DNA from: CAZJJY01 sp964546445
GTDB taxonomy: Bacteria > Patescibacteriota > Microgenomatia > PFEM01 > JAPLYW01
DNA: 11,824 bases
Direction of reading: 5' to 3'
Assembly (NCBI GenBank): GCA_964546445.1
Contig: CAZJJY010000018.1
Coordinates: 1-11,824, forward strand
Numbering within the stretch: position 1 is the stretch's first letter; every line of letters starts with the position of its first letter. Positions 5,924-11,824 of the stretch are shown in pieces. Made by a program: the position numbers and the translations under genes. Under the pieces are notes generated by a model. It ran no database searches. It saw nothing but the letters and a program-made list of their open reading frames with translations, and had not been told where the DNA came from.

Positions 5924-6276
5924 ATCTTAAATCTTTTTATTCCTTAATTGAAGAATCGGTGGAGCGGTCTTTAGATGTTTACCTAAATGCTGCTCAAGGG
6001 AAACCTTCCTTAGCTCCGTTGACCAAAGGTATAAAAACTGATAGATTAAAAAGAATAAAGCTTTTAAAAATTGGAGAATTAGCCAAAGAAGCAGAGGAGT
6101 CAATAACTACTATTCGCTATTGGACAAAAGAGGGGCTTTTAACTGTTAGGGATTTTACTAAGGGTGGTTATCAGTTATATGAACCTTTAATGATTGAGAG
6201 AGTCAAAAATATAAGACAATTACAAAATGAAAAGCGACTTACTCTTAAAGAAATAAAAGAAGGATTAAAAATATGA
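5924..6276 (+). CDS. Fic family protein, C-terminal part with MerR-type HTH
   Basis: 116 residues are readable from codon 5926 after the gap. Residues 1-22 (LKSFYSLIEESVERSLDVYL) match the helix that ends Fic domains (LEPF-I-FI-EAVERSLD-YL type), so this is the 3' part of the gene that starts at 5550. A linker follows, then a MerR-type helix-turn-helix at about 45-114: LLKIGELAKEAEESITTIRYW (46-66), GLLTVRD with GGYQLYEP as the wing, and a C-terminal LTLKEIKEGL helix. Fic domains with C-terminal winged or HTH domains are known. The DNA-binding half suggests autoregulation or a link between target modification and transcription. The TGA (6274-6276) overlaps the leuS ATG in the sequence ATGA, so leuS translation is probably coupled. 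Alternative: two adjacent genes separated within the gap, which I consider unlikely because the Fic end and HTH are in one frame. Confidence 0.83.
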
Positions 6277-8681
6277 GATACTATTCACCTCAAGAGATCG
6301 AACCTAAATGGCAAAAAAAATGGTTTGAGTCCGACCTTTATAAAGCCATAGATTTTTCCAAAAAAACTAAAAAATATATTTTAGTAGAGTTTCCTTATTC
6401 TTCTGGAGATGGCCTTCATGTTGGTCATTGCCGTAGTTATTCAGCCTTAGATGCCTTATCTAGAAAGAATAGAATGAAGGGATTTAACGTTTTATTCCCA
6501 ATGGGTTGGGATGCTTTTGGTTTACCCACAGAAAATTACGCCATTAAAACTGGAATCCATCCCGATAAAGTTACTAAAAAGAATATTGCTAATTTTAAAA
6601 AACAATGTTTAAGGGTCGGTTTTTCTTTTGATTGGGATAGGGAAGTAAATACAACTGATCCTGATTATTATAAATGGACACAATGGATCTTTTTAAAAGT
6701 TTTTGAGAAAGGCTTAGCTTATCAGGCTAAGATGCCTATTAACTGGTGCCCTTCTTGTAAAACTGGTTTAGCTAATGAGGAAGTTATTGATGGAAAATGT
6801 GAACGTTGTGGGGAACAAACAGAAAGAGTAGAGAAGAAACAATGGATGTTTAAGATCACTGAATATGCAGATCGTCTCTTAAAAGATTTGGATAAGGTTG
6901 ATTATCTTCCTAAAATTAAGGCGCAACAAAAAAATTGGATTGGTAAAAGCCAGGGAGTAACGGCTAAATTTAAGTTAGCTAAGTCTAAAGAAAATGAAAT
7001 AAAAGATATAGAGATTTTCACCACTCGTATTGACACGATTTTTGGTGTAACTGCTTTAGTAATAGCTCTTGAACATCCTTTGGTTGAAAATCTTTTAGGC
7101 AATAAAGATATTAAAAAATATGTTTCTGAGGCAAAAAAGAAATCTGAATTAGAAAGAACAGAGCTTTCTAAAGAAAAAACAGGGGTTGATAGTGGTCTCA
7201 AGGCTTTAAACCCAATGAATAATGAAGAAATTCCTATTTGGATTGGTGATTATGTCGTTGCTAGCTATGGTGGAGGAGCAGTGATGGCTGTTCCAGCTCA
7301 TGATCAACGTGATTATGAATTTGCTAGGAAATACAAATTAAAGATTAGGGAAGTTATTTCAGGTGGTGATATTTCTAAAAAAGCCTTTGTTGATTATGGG
7401 AAACTAGTTAATTCAGGTAAATTTAATGACTTAGGCTCTCTGGAAGCTATTAAAAAGATAACAGAGGATTTAATTAAGAATAAATTAGGGCGAAAGACAA
7501 TTGCTTATAAAATTCGTGATTGGGTTTTTTCAAGACAACACTATTGGGGAGAACCAATCCCTATCATTCATTGTGCTAAGTGTGGGGTGGTTCCTGTTCC
7601 AGAGAAGGATTTGCCTGTTAAACTGCCTTTTGTTAAGAAATACAAACCTACAGATACGGGTGAATCACCACTAGCGGCAGTTGAAGAATGGGTCAATGTG
7701 AAGTGTCCTAAATGTGGTGGAGAAGGAAAAAGAGAAACAGATACCATGCCTAACTGGGCTGGTTCTAACTGGTATTTTTTACGTTATCTAGATCCTAAGA
7801 ATAGTAAGGAATTTGCTTCTAAGAAGAAGATTGATTATTGGATGCCAGTTGATCTTTATAATGGGGGGATGGAACATACGACTTTGCATCTCTTATATTC
7901 TCGCTTTATTTACAAGGTTTTAGCTGATTTGGGTTATGTTAAAGGGGTAGAACCTTATAAGAAACGTCATTCTCACGGTATGGTTTTAGCTGAAGATGGT
8001 CGTAAAATGAGTAAAAGCTTTGGTAATTCAATTAGCCCTGATGATATTGTTAATAGATTTGGAGCAGATACTCTAAGAATTTACGAAATGTTTATGGGGC
8101 CTTTTGAACAAGCTATTAGTTGGGATAGTAAAGGAATAGAGGGATGTTATCGTTTTTTAAATAGAGTTTATAAACTCTCTAAAGAAAACGTTAAAAATAA
8201 AAAAACACCTCAAAATTTAACTAGCAAACTACATCAAACTATAAAGAAAGTAGGCGATGATTTAGAGAAGATGAAGTTTAATACGGCCATTGCCTTTATG
8301 ATGGAGTTCATTAATAGTTGGCAGGAAGGGTATTTAAATAAGAAAGAAGCAGAGCTATTTATTAAAATATTAGCTCCTTTCGCTCCATTTTTAGCTGAAG
8401 AGGTTTGGTGTGATATCTTTAAAAACAAATATTCCATTCATAATCAACCTTGGCCAAAATATGATAAAAATCTTATTAATGAAGAAAAAATAAAGATTAT
8501 AATTCAGGTTAGTGGAAAATTAAGAGGAGAAGTTGAAATCAGTCAAAAAGAGGCTAATAATGAAGAAAAAATTACCAAATTAGCTGAGAAAGAACCTAAA
8601 GTAGAAAGATATTTGAAAGGCAAAAAGATAAAGAAGATTATTTTCGTACCTGAAAAGATTATCAATTTTGTCGTTGCTTGA
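6273..8681 (+). CDS. leuS: Leucyl-tRNA synthetase
   Basis: A complete 802-residue class I aminoacyl-tRNA synthetase that charges tRNA-Leu in the cytoplasm. The HIGH motif is HVGH (49-52) and the KMSKS loop is intact (578-582). A first zinc ribbon has C159, C162, C176 and C179; a second has C434, C437, C478 and C481. The CP1 editing domain shows TTRIDTIFG (250-258) and AVPAHDQRDYEF (339-350), with the conserved editing Asp at D347, so proofreading looks functional. The C-terminal domain ends with VSGKLRGEVEIS and KKIIFVPEKIINFVV, typical of bacterial LeuRS. The length is a little below that of E. coli LeuRS. ATG 6273 overlaps the stop of the Fic-MerR gene; no independent promoter is evident. 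A terminator-like hairpin lies 35 bases after the stop. The TGA stop overlaps the predicted -35 box of the comEA promoter. Confidence 0.98.
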   Translation: MRYYSPQEIEPKWQKKWFESDLYKAIDFSKKTKKYILVEFPYSSGDGLHVGHCRSYSALDALSRKNRMKGFNVLFPMGWDAFGLPTENYAIKTGIHPDKVTKKNIANFKKQCLRVGFSFDWDREVNTTDPDYYKWTQWIFLKVFEKGLAYQAKMPINWCPSCKTGLANEEVIDGKCERCGEQTERVEKKQWMFKITEYADRLLKDLDKVDYLPKIKAQQKNWIGKSQGVTAKFKLAKSKENEIKDIEIFTTRIDTIFGVTALVIALEHPLVENLLGNKDIKKYVSEAKKKSELERTELSKEKTGVDSGLKALNPMNNEEIPIWIGDYVVASYGGGAVMAVPAHDQRDYEFARKYKLKIREVISGGDISKKAFVDYGKLVNSGKFNDLGSLEAIKKITEDLIKNKLGRKTIAYKIRDWVFSRQHYWGEPIPIIHCAKCGVVPVPEKDLPVKLPFVKKYKPTDTGESPLAAVEEWVNVKCPKCGGEGKRETDTMPNWAGSNWYFLRYLDPKNSKEFASKKKIDYWMPVDLYNGGMEHTTLHLLYSRFIYKVLADLGYVKGVEPYKKRHSHGMVLAEDGRKMSKSFGNSISPDDIVNRFGADTLRIYEMFMGPFEQAISWDSKGIEGCYRFLNRVYKLSKENVKNKKTPQNLTSKLHQTIKKVGDDLEKMKFNTAIAFMMEFINSWQEGYLNKKEAELFIKILAPFAPFLAEEVWCDIFKNKYSIHNQPWPKYDKNLINEEKIKIIIQVSGKLRGEVEISQKEANNEEKITKLAEKEPKVERYLKGKKIKKIIFVPEKIINFVVA

Positions 8682-8706
8682 CAAAATTACGCTAGGGTTT
8701 TAGATT
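8678..8706 (+). promoter_or_regulatory. Predicted promoter of the comEA-comEC operon
   Basis: TTGACA (8678-8683, overlapping the leuS stop codon) and TAGATT (8701-8706) with a 17-base spacer: perfect -35, 4/6 -10. Predicted transcript start is about 8713, only a few bases before the terminator-like hairpin and next to an in-frame GTG at 8714. Confidence 0.5.
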
Positions 8707-8716
8707 AAAAGAAGTG

Positions 8717-8740
8717 AGTCGGATTATTCCGGCTTTTTTT
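8717..8740 (+). terminator. Rho-independent terminator-like hairpin after leuS
   Basis: AGTCGG (8717-8722) pairs with CCGGCT (8729-8734) across an ATTATT loop, six pairs including one G-U. It is followed by a run of T up to 8740, directly before ATG 8741. The form fits termination of transcripts coming from leuS. Because it sits after the predicted comEA promoter, it could also act on or within the 5' end of the comEA transcript. Confidence 0.65.
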
Positions 8741-9313
8741 ATGGCTGAAAAAGATATAGAAAGATTGCTTAAAAAGAATAAATGGCAATTAATAATAGGT
8801 TTTTTAGGTTTGGCTTTAATACTGATAAGCTTTTTTCTTATTACTCAATCTTCTGATTCAGGAGTAGAAATAATTTCGGTAGATGAAGAAGAAAGTGAGA
8901 CTATTTTTATTGATTTAGGTGGAGCGGTTCAAAAACCTGGTTTATATGAATTACCCTCTAATTCTCGTCTAAATGATTTATTTATAAAAGCAGACGGTTT
9001 GGCTTTAGATGCAGATAGAGAGTGGGTAGAAAAGAATTTAAATTTAGCTCAAAAATTGGAAGACGGGACAAAGCTTTATATTCCCTTTGAATCAGACGAT
9101 GGCAATATCTTAAAAGCAAGTGTTAGCGAGGGTAAAATCAATATTAATATCGCTTCTTTAGGTGAATTAGACACTTTGTGGGGAATTGGAGAAAAGAGAG
9201 CCTCAAGTATTATCGATAATCGCCCCTATCAATCAATAGATGATTTGATAAAGGAAAAGATTATTTCCCAAGATGTCTTTGAAAAAATTAAAGAAGAAAT
9301 TAGCGTTTATTAA
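8741..9313 (+). CDS. comEA: ComEA-like competence DNA-binding protein
   Basis: A 190-residue membrane-anchored DNA receptor of natural transformation. Residues 1-14 are charged and cytoplasmic, with one membrane helix at about 15-35. Then comes an SLBB-type domain at about 55-115 (FIDLGGAVQKPGLYELP). A helix-hairpin-helix DNA-binding domain follows at 131-190: KININIASLGELDTLWGIGEKRA, then SIIDNRPYQSIDDLI. This domain order is that of Gram-positive ComEA. An in-frame GTG at 8714 would add nine residues (MSRIIPAFF) encoded by the terminator-like hairpin. I chose ATG 8741 because the hairpin looks non-coding, but there is no ribosome site before 8741, and the GTG at the predicted transcript start would make a leaderless mRNA. 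It overlaps comEC by 41 bases. Confidence 0.92.
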   Translation: MAEKDIERLLKKNKWQLIIGFLGLALILISFFLITQSSDSGVEIISVDEEESETIFIDLGGAVQKPGLYELPSNSRLNDLFIKADGLALDADREWVEKNLNLAQKLEDGTKLYIPFESDDGNILKASVSEGKININIASLGELDTLWGIGEKRASSIIDNRPYQSIDDLIKEKIISQDVFEKIKEEISVY

Positions 9314-10562
9314 TACCCAAAGTAAAATTTTCCTTCTTATTTTACTTTGTTTTGTGCCTTTTTATTTTTGTCGTCTGTATTTTCTCCCAAAAGTAATTTT
9401 ACCAGAAGAAAAGCCAGTGAAAATTAGAGGAATGGTAGTTCAGCAACCATATCTAAAAGGATCATATCAAATCATTAGGTTAAATTCCGTCTTAGTAATG
9501 ACTGGACGTTTCCCAGGATATTTTTATGGTGATCGTTTAGAGGTTATTGGCAGCTTTAAAAAACAACTGCTAGGTCCCTTTAATTATTATTATTTATCGG
9601 TTTTTCCATCCATTAAGAAGATTGAAGAGGAGGATAGTTTAATTAATAAAACAGTTTTTAAGAAACTTCTTTTTAAAACTAAAGGACAAATAAAAAAAGG
9701 GATTAGCGGTCTTTTACCAGAGCCTCATGCTAGTTTACTCTTAGGAATTCTTTTGGGTATGAAAAGTCAAATCCCTCTTGATTTTTGGCAAGCTTTGCGG
9801 AAAACAGGTACGTTACATCTAGTTGTAGCCTCGGGGCAAAATGTTTCAATGGTCTCAGGTTTTTTAATTCAGAGTCTCATCCATTTCTTAAATAGGAAAC
9901 AGACAATTCTTGTGGCCAGTTTAGGAATAATTATCTATGTTTTGATGGTTGGTTCTGAAGCTCCAGCTATGAGGGCGGGTATAATGGCCATTTTAGCTTT
10001 TTCAGCTCAACTTTCAGGCAGGGAAGCTTACTCATTAAATATTCTTTTTTTTAGTGCTTTGTTTATGCTTGTTTTTTCTCCTCTACTTTTATTTGATATT
10101 GGTTTTCAGCTTTCCTTTATGGCTACCTTGGGTATTTTGGTTATTTATCCTTTACTCAAAGCCAAGAGATTGTTTTCTTGTCCTATCTTGGGTGATGGAT
10201 TAGGAGTAACTGTTGCTGCTCAGATAACCACCTTACCTATTTTATTGGTTAATTTTGGACAAATAAGCTGGTTGTCTCCTTTTATCAATATGTTAGTTAT
10301 CCCAACGATTCCTTTTATTATGATTTTAGGTAGTGGAATGGCCTTTTTAGGTTTATTTAGCAATCTTCTATCGCAATTGCTAGCTTACTTTGCCTGGCTA
10401 TTCTTAAATTATTTTATAAAAGTGGTTAATTTCTTTGGTGATTTATCCTTTGTTAGTTGGGAATTGGATAAACTTTCGGGTTGGTGGGCGATTGGTTATT
10501 ATCTTCTTTTGTTTTTAATTTTATTAAGGAAAAACATTTATGACCGAGGCAGACTTAATTAG
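9273..10562 (+). CDS. comEC: ComEC/Rec2 DNA-uptake channel, membrane domain only
   Basis: A 429-residue polytopic membrane protein that would carry single-stranded DNA across the cytoplasmic membrane. A first membrane helix (about 18-38) is followed by an OB-fold-like DUF4131-type region (about 45-115) with VKIRGMVV and GYFYGDRLEVIGSF. The Competence domain spans about 150-415. Its conserved parts are LLLGILLGMKSQIP, then TGTLHLVVASGQNVSMVSGFL (usual form HLLAVSGLHVG, so GLH is GQN here). RAGIMAILAFSAQLSGREAYSLN (234-256) and DIGFQLSFMATLGIL (275-289) follow. The C-terminal metallo-beta-lactamase domain of many ComEC proteins is not attached; the next gene encodes it separately. ATG 9273 lies inside comEA with no good ribosome site, suggesting translational coupling. 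Confidence 0.92.
   Translation: MSLKKLKKKLAFINTQSKIFLLILLCFVPFYFCRLYFLPKVILPEEKPVKIRGMVVQQPYLKGSYQIIRLNSVLVMTGRFPGYFYGDRLEVIGSFKKQLLGPFNYYYLSVFPSIKKIEEEDSLINKTVFKKLLFKTKGQIKKGISGLLPEPHASLLLGILLGMKSQIPLDFWQALRKTGTLHLVVASGQNVSMVSGFLIQSLIHFLNRKQTILVASLGIIIYVLMVGSEAPAMRAGIMAILAFSAQLSGREAYSLNILFFSALFMLVFSPLLLFDIGFQLSFMATLGILVIYPLLKAKRLFSCPILGDGLGVTVAAQITTLPILLVNFGQISWLSPFINMLVIPTIPFIMILGSGMAFLGLFSNLLSQLLAYFAWLFLNYFIKVVNFFGDLSFVSWELDKLSGWWAIGYYLLLFLILLRKNIYDRGRLN
10526..10530 (+). promoter_or_regulatory. Ribosome binding site of the ComEC beta-lactamase-domain gene
   Basis: AAGGA with 9 bases to ATG 10540, inside the 3' end of comEC. It shows that the second half of ComEC is translated from its own start rather than by frameshifting. 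Confidence 0.6.
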
Positions 10563-11391
10563 AAAACCATTCTTTTGGCTTAGCCTAGCCTTAATTTTGC
10601 TTTTTATCTTTGCTTTTTCTTTACCTGATAATCGTCTTCATATAATTTTTTGTCAGGTTGGGCAAGGAGATGCGATTTTAATTAACTATAAAGATAAACA
10701 GATTTTAGTTGATGGTGGCCCCAACAAAGATGTTTTGAATTGTTTGGGTAGGAATATGCCCTTTTGGGATCGGAATTTAGAAATGGTTATCCTAACTCAC
10801 CCAGAGAAGGATCATTTCACCGGTTTGATAGATGTTTTTGAAAATTACAAGATAGATTATTTTGTCTCAACAGAAGTTTCAAATAACTCTTTAGGTTTTA
10901 AAGAATTCCAAAAGGTTCTTTTAGAAGAAAATTATCTTTCTTATAATCCTCAGGAAGGGGATAGAATTAAGATTGATTCTTTAGAATTTTTATTTCTATG
11001 GCCAAGGTTAAAAATGGATGATGAAAATTATACTGGTAAGAACTTAAATGAAATTTCCGTTGTCTTCCAACTCTCTTTTAAAAAATTTGATGTTTTATTC
11101 ACGGGAGATATATCAAGTAAGACAGAAGAATCCTTGGAAGTATCTGAAATAGAGATATTAAAAGTCGGCCATCATGGAAGCAAGTATTCTACTAGTAATA
11201 TTTTTTTAGATAAGATAAAGCCTAAATTGGCCGTTATTTGTGTTGGTAAGAATAGTTTTGGACATCCACACCCAGATGCTTTGGATAGACTAAAGAAACG
11301 TTCTATAAAAACTCTCAGAACAGATGAGAGTGAAGTAAGAGTAATAACGAATGGTTATCATTATCAGATATTTCCTTCTCTTCTTGAGTGA
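10540..11391 (+). CDS. ComEC C-terminal metallo-beta-lactamase domain as a separate protein
   Basis: A 283-residue protein with one N-terminal membrane helix (about 10-28) and an extracytoplasmic metallo-beta-lactamase-fold domain like the C-terminal third of long ComEC proteins. Motifs are CQVGQGDAILI (38-48), VDGG (57-60), THPEKDHFTGL (86-96) as the H-x-x-x-D-H metal motif, FTGD (187-190), VGHHGSKYSTS (209-219) and GKNSFGHPHPDAL (236-248). All key metal ligands H87, D91, H92, D190 and a late His are present. Position 89 is Glu where many members have His or Asp. In full-length ComEC this domain is proposed to degrade the non-transported DNA strand. It overlaps the end of comEC by 23 bases, with its own ribosome site. 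Gene-neighbour logic makes it the missing half of ComEC. Confidence 0.9.
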   Translation: MTEADLIRKPFFWLSLALILLFIFAFSLPDNRLHIIFCQVGQGDAILINYKDKQILVDGGPNKDVLNCLGRNMPFWDRNLEMVILTHPEKDHFTGLIDVFENYKIDYFVSTEVSNNSLGFKEFQKVLLEENYLSYNPQEGDRIKIDSLEFLFLWPRLKMDDENYTGKNLNEISVVFQLSFKKFDVLFTGDISSKTEESLEVSEIEILKVGHHGSKYSTSNIFLDKIKPKLAVICVGKNSFGHPHPDALDRLKKRSIKTLRTDESEVRVITNGYHYQIFPSLLE

Positions 11392-11412
11392 TAAAATAAC
11401 TAATGATATACT
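11384..11412 (+). promoter_or_regulatory. Predicted promoter of argS
   Basis: TTGAGT (11384-11389) and TATACT (11407-11412) with a 17-base spacer: -35 4/6, -10 5/6. The predicted start of transcription (about 11419-11421) coincides with ATG 11421, which implies a leaderless argS message. The -35 overlaps the stop codon of the preceding gene. Confidence 0.5.
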
Positions 11413-11420
11413 GCAAGTTA

Positions 11421-11824
11421 ATGATCAAAGACAAGATAAAAGAAGATTTAAGTGAAGTCCTTAGAAAACTACAAATCAAACCTGATAGACTGGAACTAGA
11501 ACATCCATTAGATTCTAATAATGGCGATTTTGCCACCAATATCGCCCTAAAAGTCAAGAAAGAAGAATTTCCTATCCCTTTTGATTTAGCTGATAAGATT
11601 ATTGCGACTTGGCGTGCTTCTGGTCTACCAGATTATGTGGCTAAAATTGAAGTAGCTAAACCTGGTTTTATTAATATCTGGTTAGAGAATAATTTTCTTA
11701 TCACTCAATTAAAAGAGGCGCTAGAAGGTAAAGAAAGATATGGTTCTTCCGACCTAGGGAAAGGGAAAACGGTTGTTATTGATTATTCTTCGCCTAATAT
11801 TGCTAAACCTTTTGGGGTTGGACA
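11421..11824 (+). CDS. argS: Arginyl-tRNA synthetase, N-terminal part (runs off window)
   Basis: 134 codons and two bases are visible before the right edge. Residues about 1-90 form the Arg-tRNA synthetase N-terminal (Add-1) domain that contacts the tRNA D-loop, with GDFATNIAL (35-43) and AKPGFINIWL (79-88). The catalytic domain starts with VVIDYSSPNIAKPFGVG (118-134), and the next codon begins CA, giving the class I HIGH motif as GVGH. This matches the family signature Y-S-S-P-N-I-A-K-P-x-x-x-G-H. I chose ATG 11421 because the predicted promoter starts transcription there. An in-frame ATG at 11403 would add MIYCKL but lies within the promoter. The enzyme charges tRNA-Arg in the cytoplasm and is unrelated in function to the com genes before it. 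Confidence 0.95.
   Translation, partial: MIKDKIKEDLSEVLRKLQIKPDRLELEHPLDSNNGDFATNIALKVKKEEFPIPFDLADKIIATWRASGLPDYVAKIEVAKPGFINIWLENNFLITQLKEALEGKERYGSSDLGKGKTVVIDYSSPNIAKPFGVG

Noticed and set aside
5550..6276. Apparent frame change between the two Fic parts
   Set aside because: The 100 Ns are a placeholder of arbitrary length, so the frame difference says nothing about a frameshift or pseudogene.
6902..7201. Minus-strand open frame inside leuS (and a similar one at 8234-8437)
   Set aside because: Both lie within an intact, motif-complete leucyl-tRNA synthetase and show no independent signals.
11315..11557. Minus-strand open frame of 80 codons
   Set aside because: It overlaps the end of the beta-lactamase-domain gene and the start of argS, both strongly supported on the plus strand.
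1..11824. Alternative genetic code with TGA recoded, as in Gracilibacteria
   Set aside because: TGA ends abiEi, leuS, the Fic-MerR gene and the ComEC beta-lactamase-domain gene at the expected protein ends. No in-frame TGA interrupts a conserved domain.

Overview
The window is AT-rich, uses the standard genetic code (TGA works as a stop in several genes), and packs genes with short overlaps. Several exported proteins have a composition I recognise from Candidatus Patescibacteria (CPR), most likely the Microgenomates group. Examples are a small protein with a GYKIRSGFQYIHSI-type segment ending in an ILTFFAIPTY-like tail, and a large protein starting with an ATLSNSRLSYRAGIS-type segment. A run of exactly 100 Ns at 5824-5923 marks a scaffold gap, as expected of a metagenome assembly. 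The lineage is my inference from these families, not a search result.

Left part, minus strand (3774 down to 1): a tight envelope operon. It encodes a six-helix membrane protein with a coiled coil and a histidine-kinase-like dimerisation segment that lacks the phospho-acceptor histidine. Next come a small exported protein, a membrane-anchored exported protein resembling DUF916/DUF3324 (WxLIP) proteins, and a large cysteine-containing surface protein that runs off the left edge. The small and large proteins share one beta-rich domain, so the layout recalls the three-part WxL surface systems of Firmicutes.

Centre: an abiEi-abiEii type IV toxin-antitoxin pair on the minus strand (5229 to 3836). 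It is divergent across a 320-base intergenic region from a Fic-MerR gene on the plus strand. Both directions have a TTGACA promoter with a 17-base spacer, and each has a small inverted repeat near the predicted transcript start. The Fic gene is interrupted by the assembly gap, which removed the catalytic core. Its 3' end codes for a MerR-type helix-turn-helix and overlaps the start of leuS by ATGA.

Right part, plus strand: leuS (complete leucyl-tRNA synthetase), then a terminator-like hairpin, then comEA, the comEC membrane domain and a separately encoded comEC metallo-beta-lactamase domain. These three overlap each other and form a DNA-uptake operon in which ComEC is split in two. The window ends inside argS (arginyl-tRNA synthetase), cut just at its HIGH-type motif.

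Three predicted promoters (for the envelope operon, comEA and argS) place the transcript start at or within a few bases of a start codon, which suggests leaderless mRNAs. No tRNA, rRNA, CRISPR array or insertion sequence was seen.
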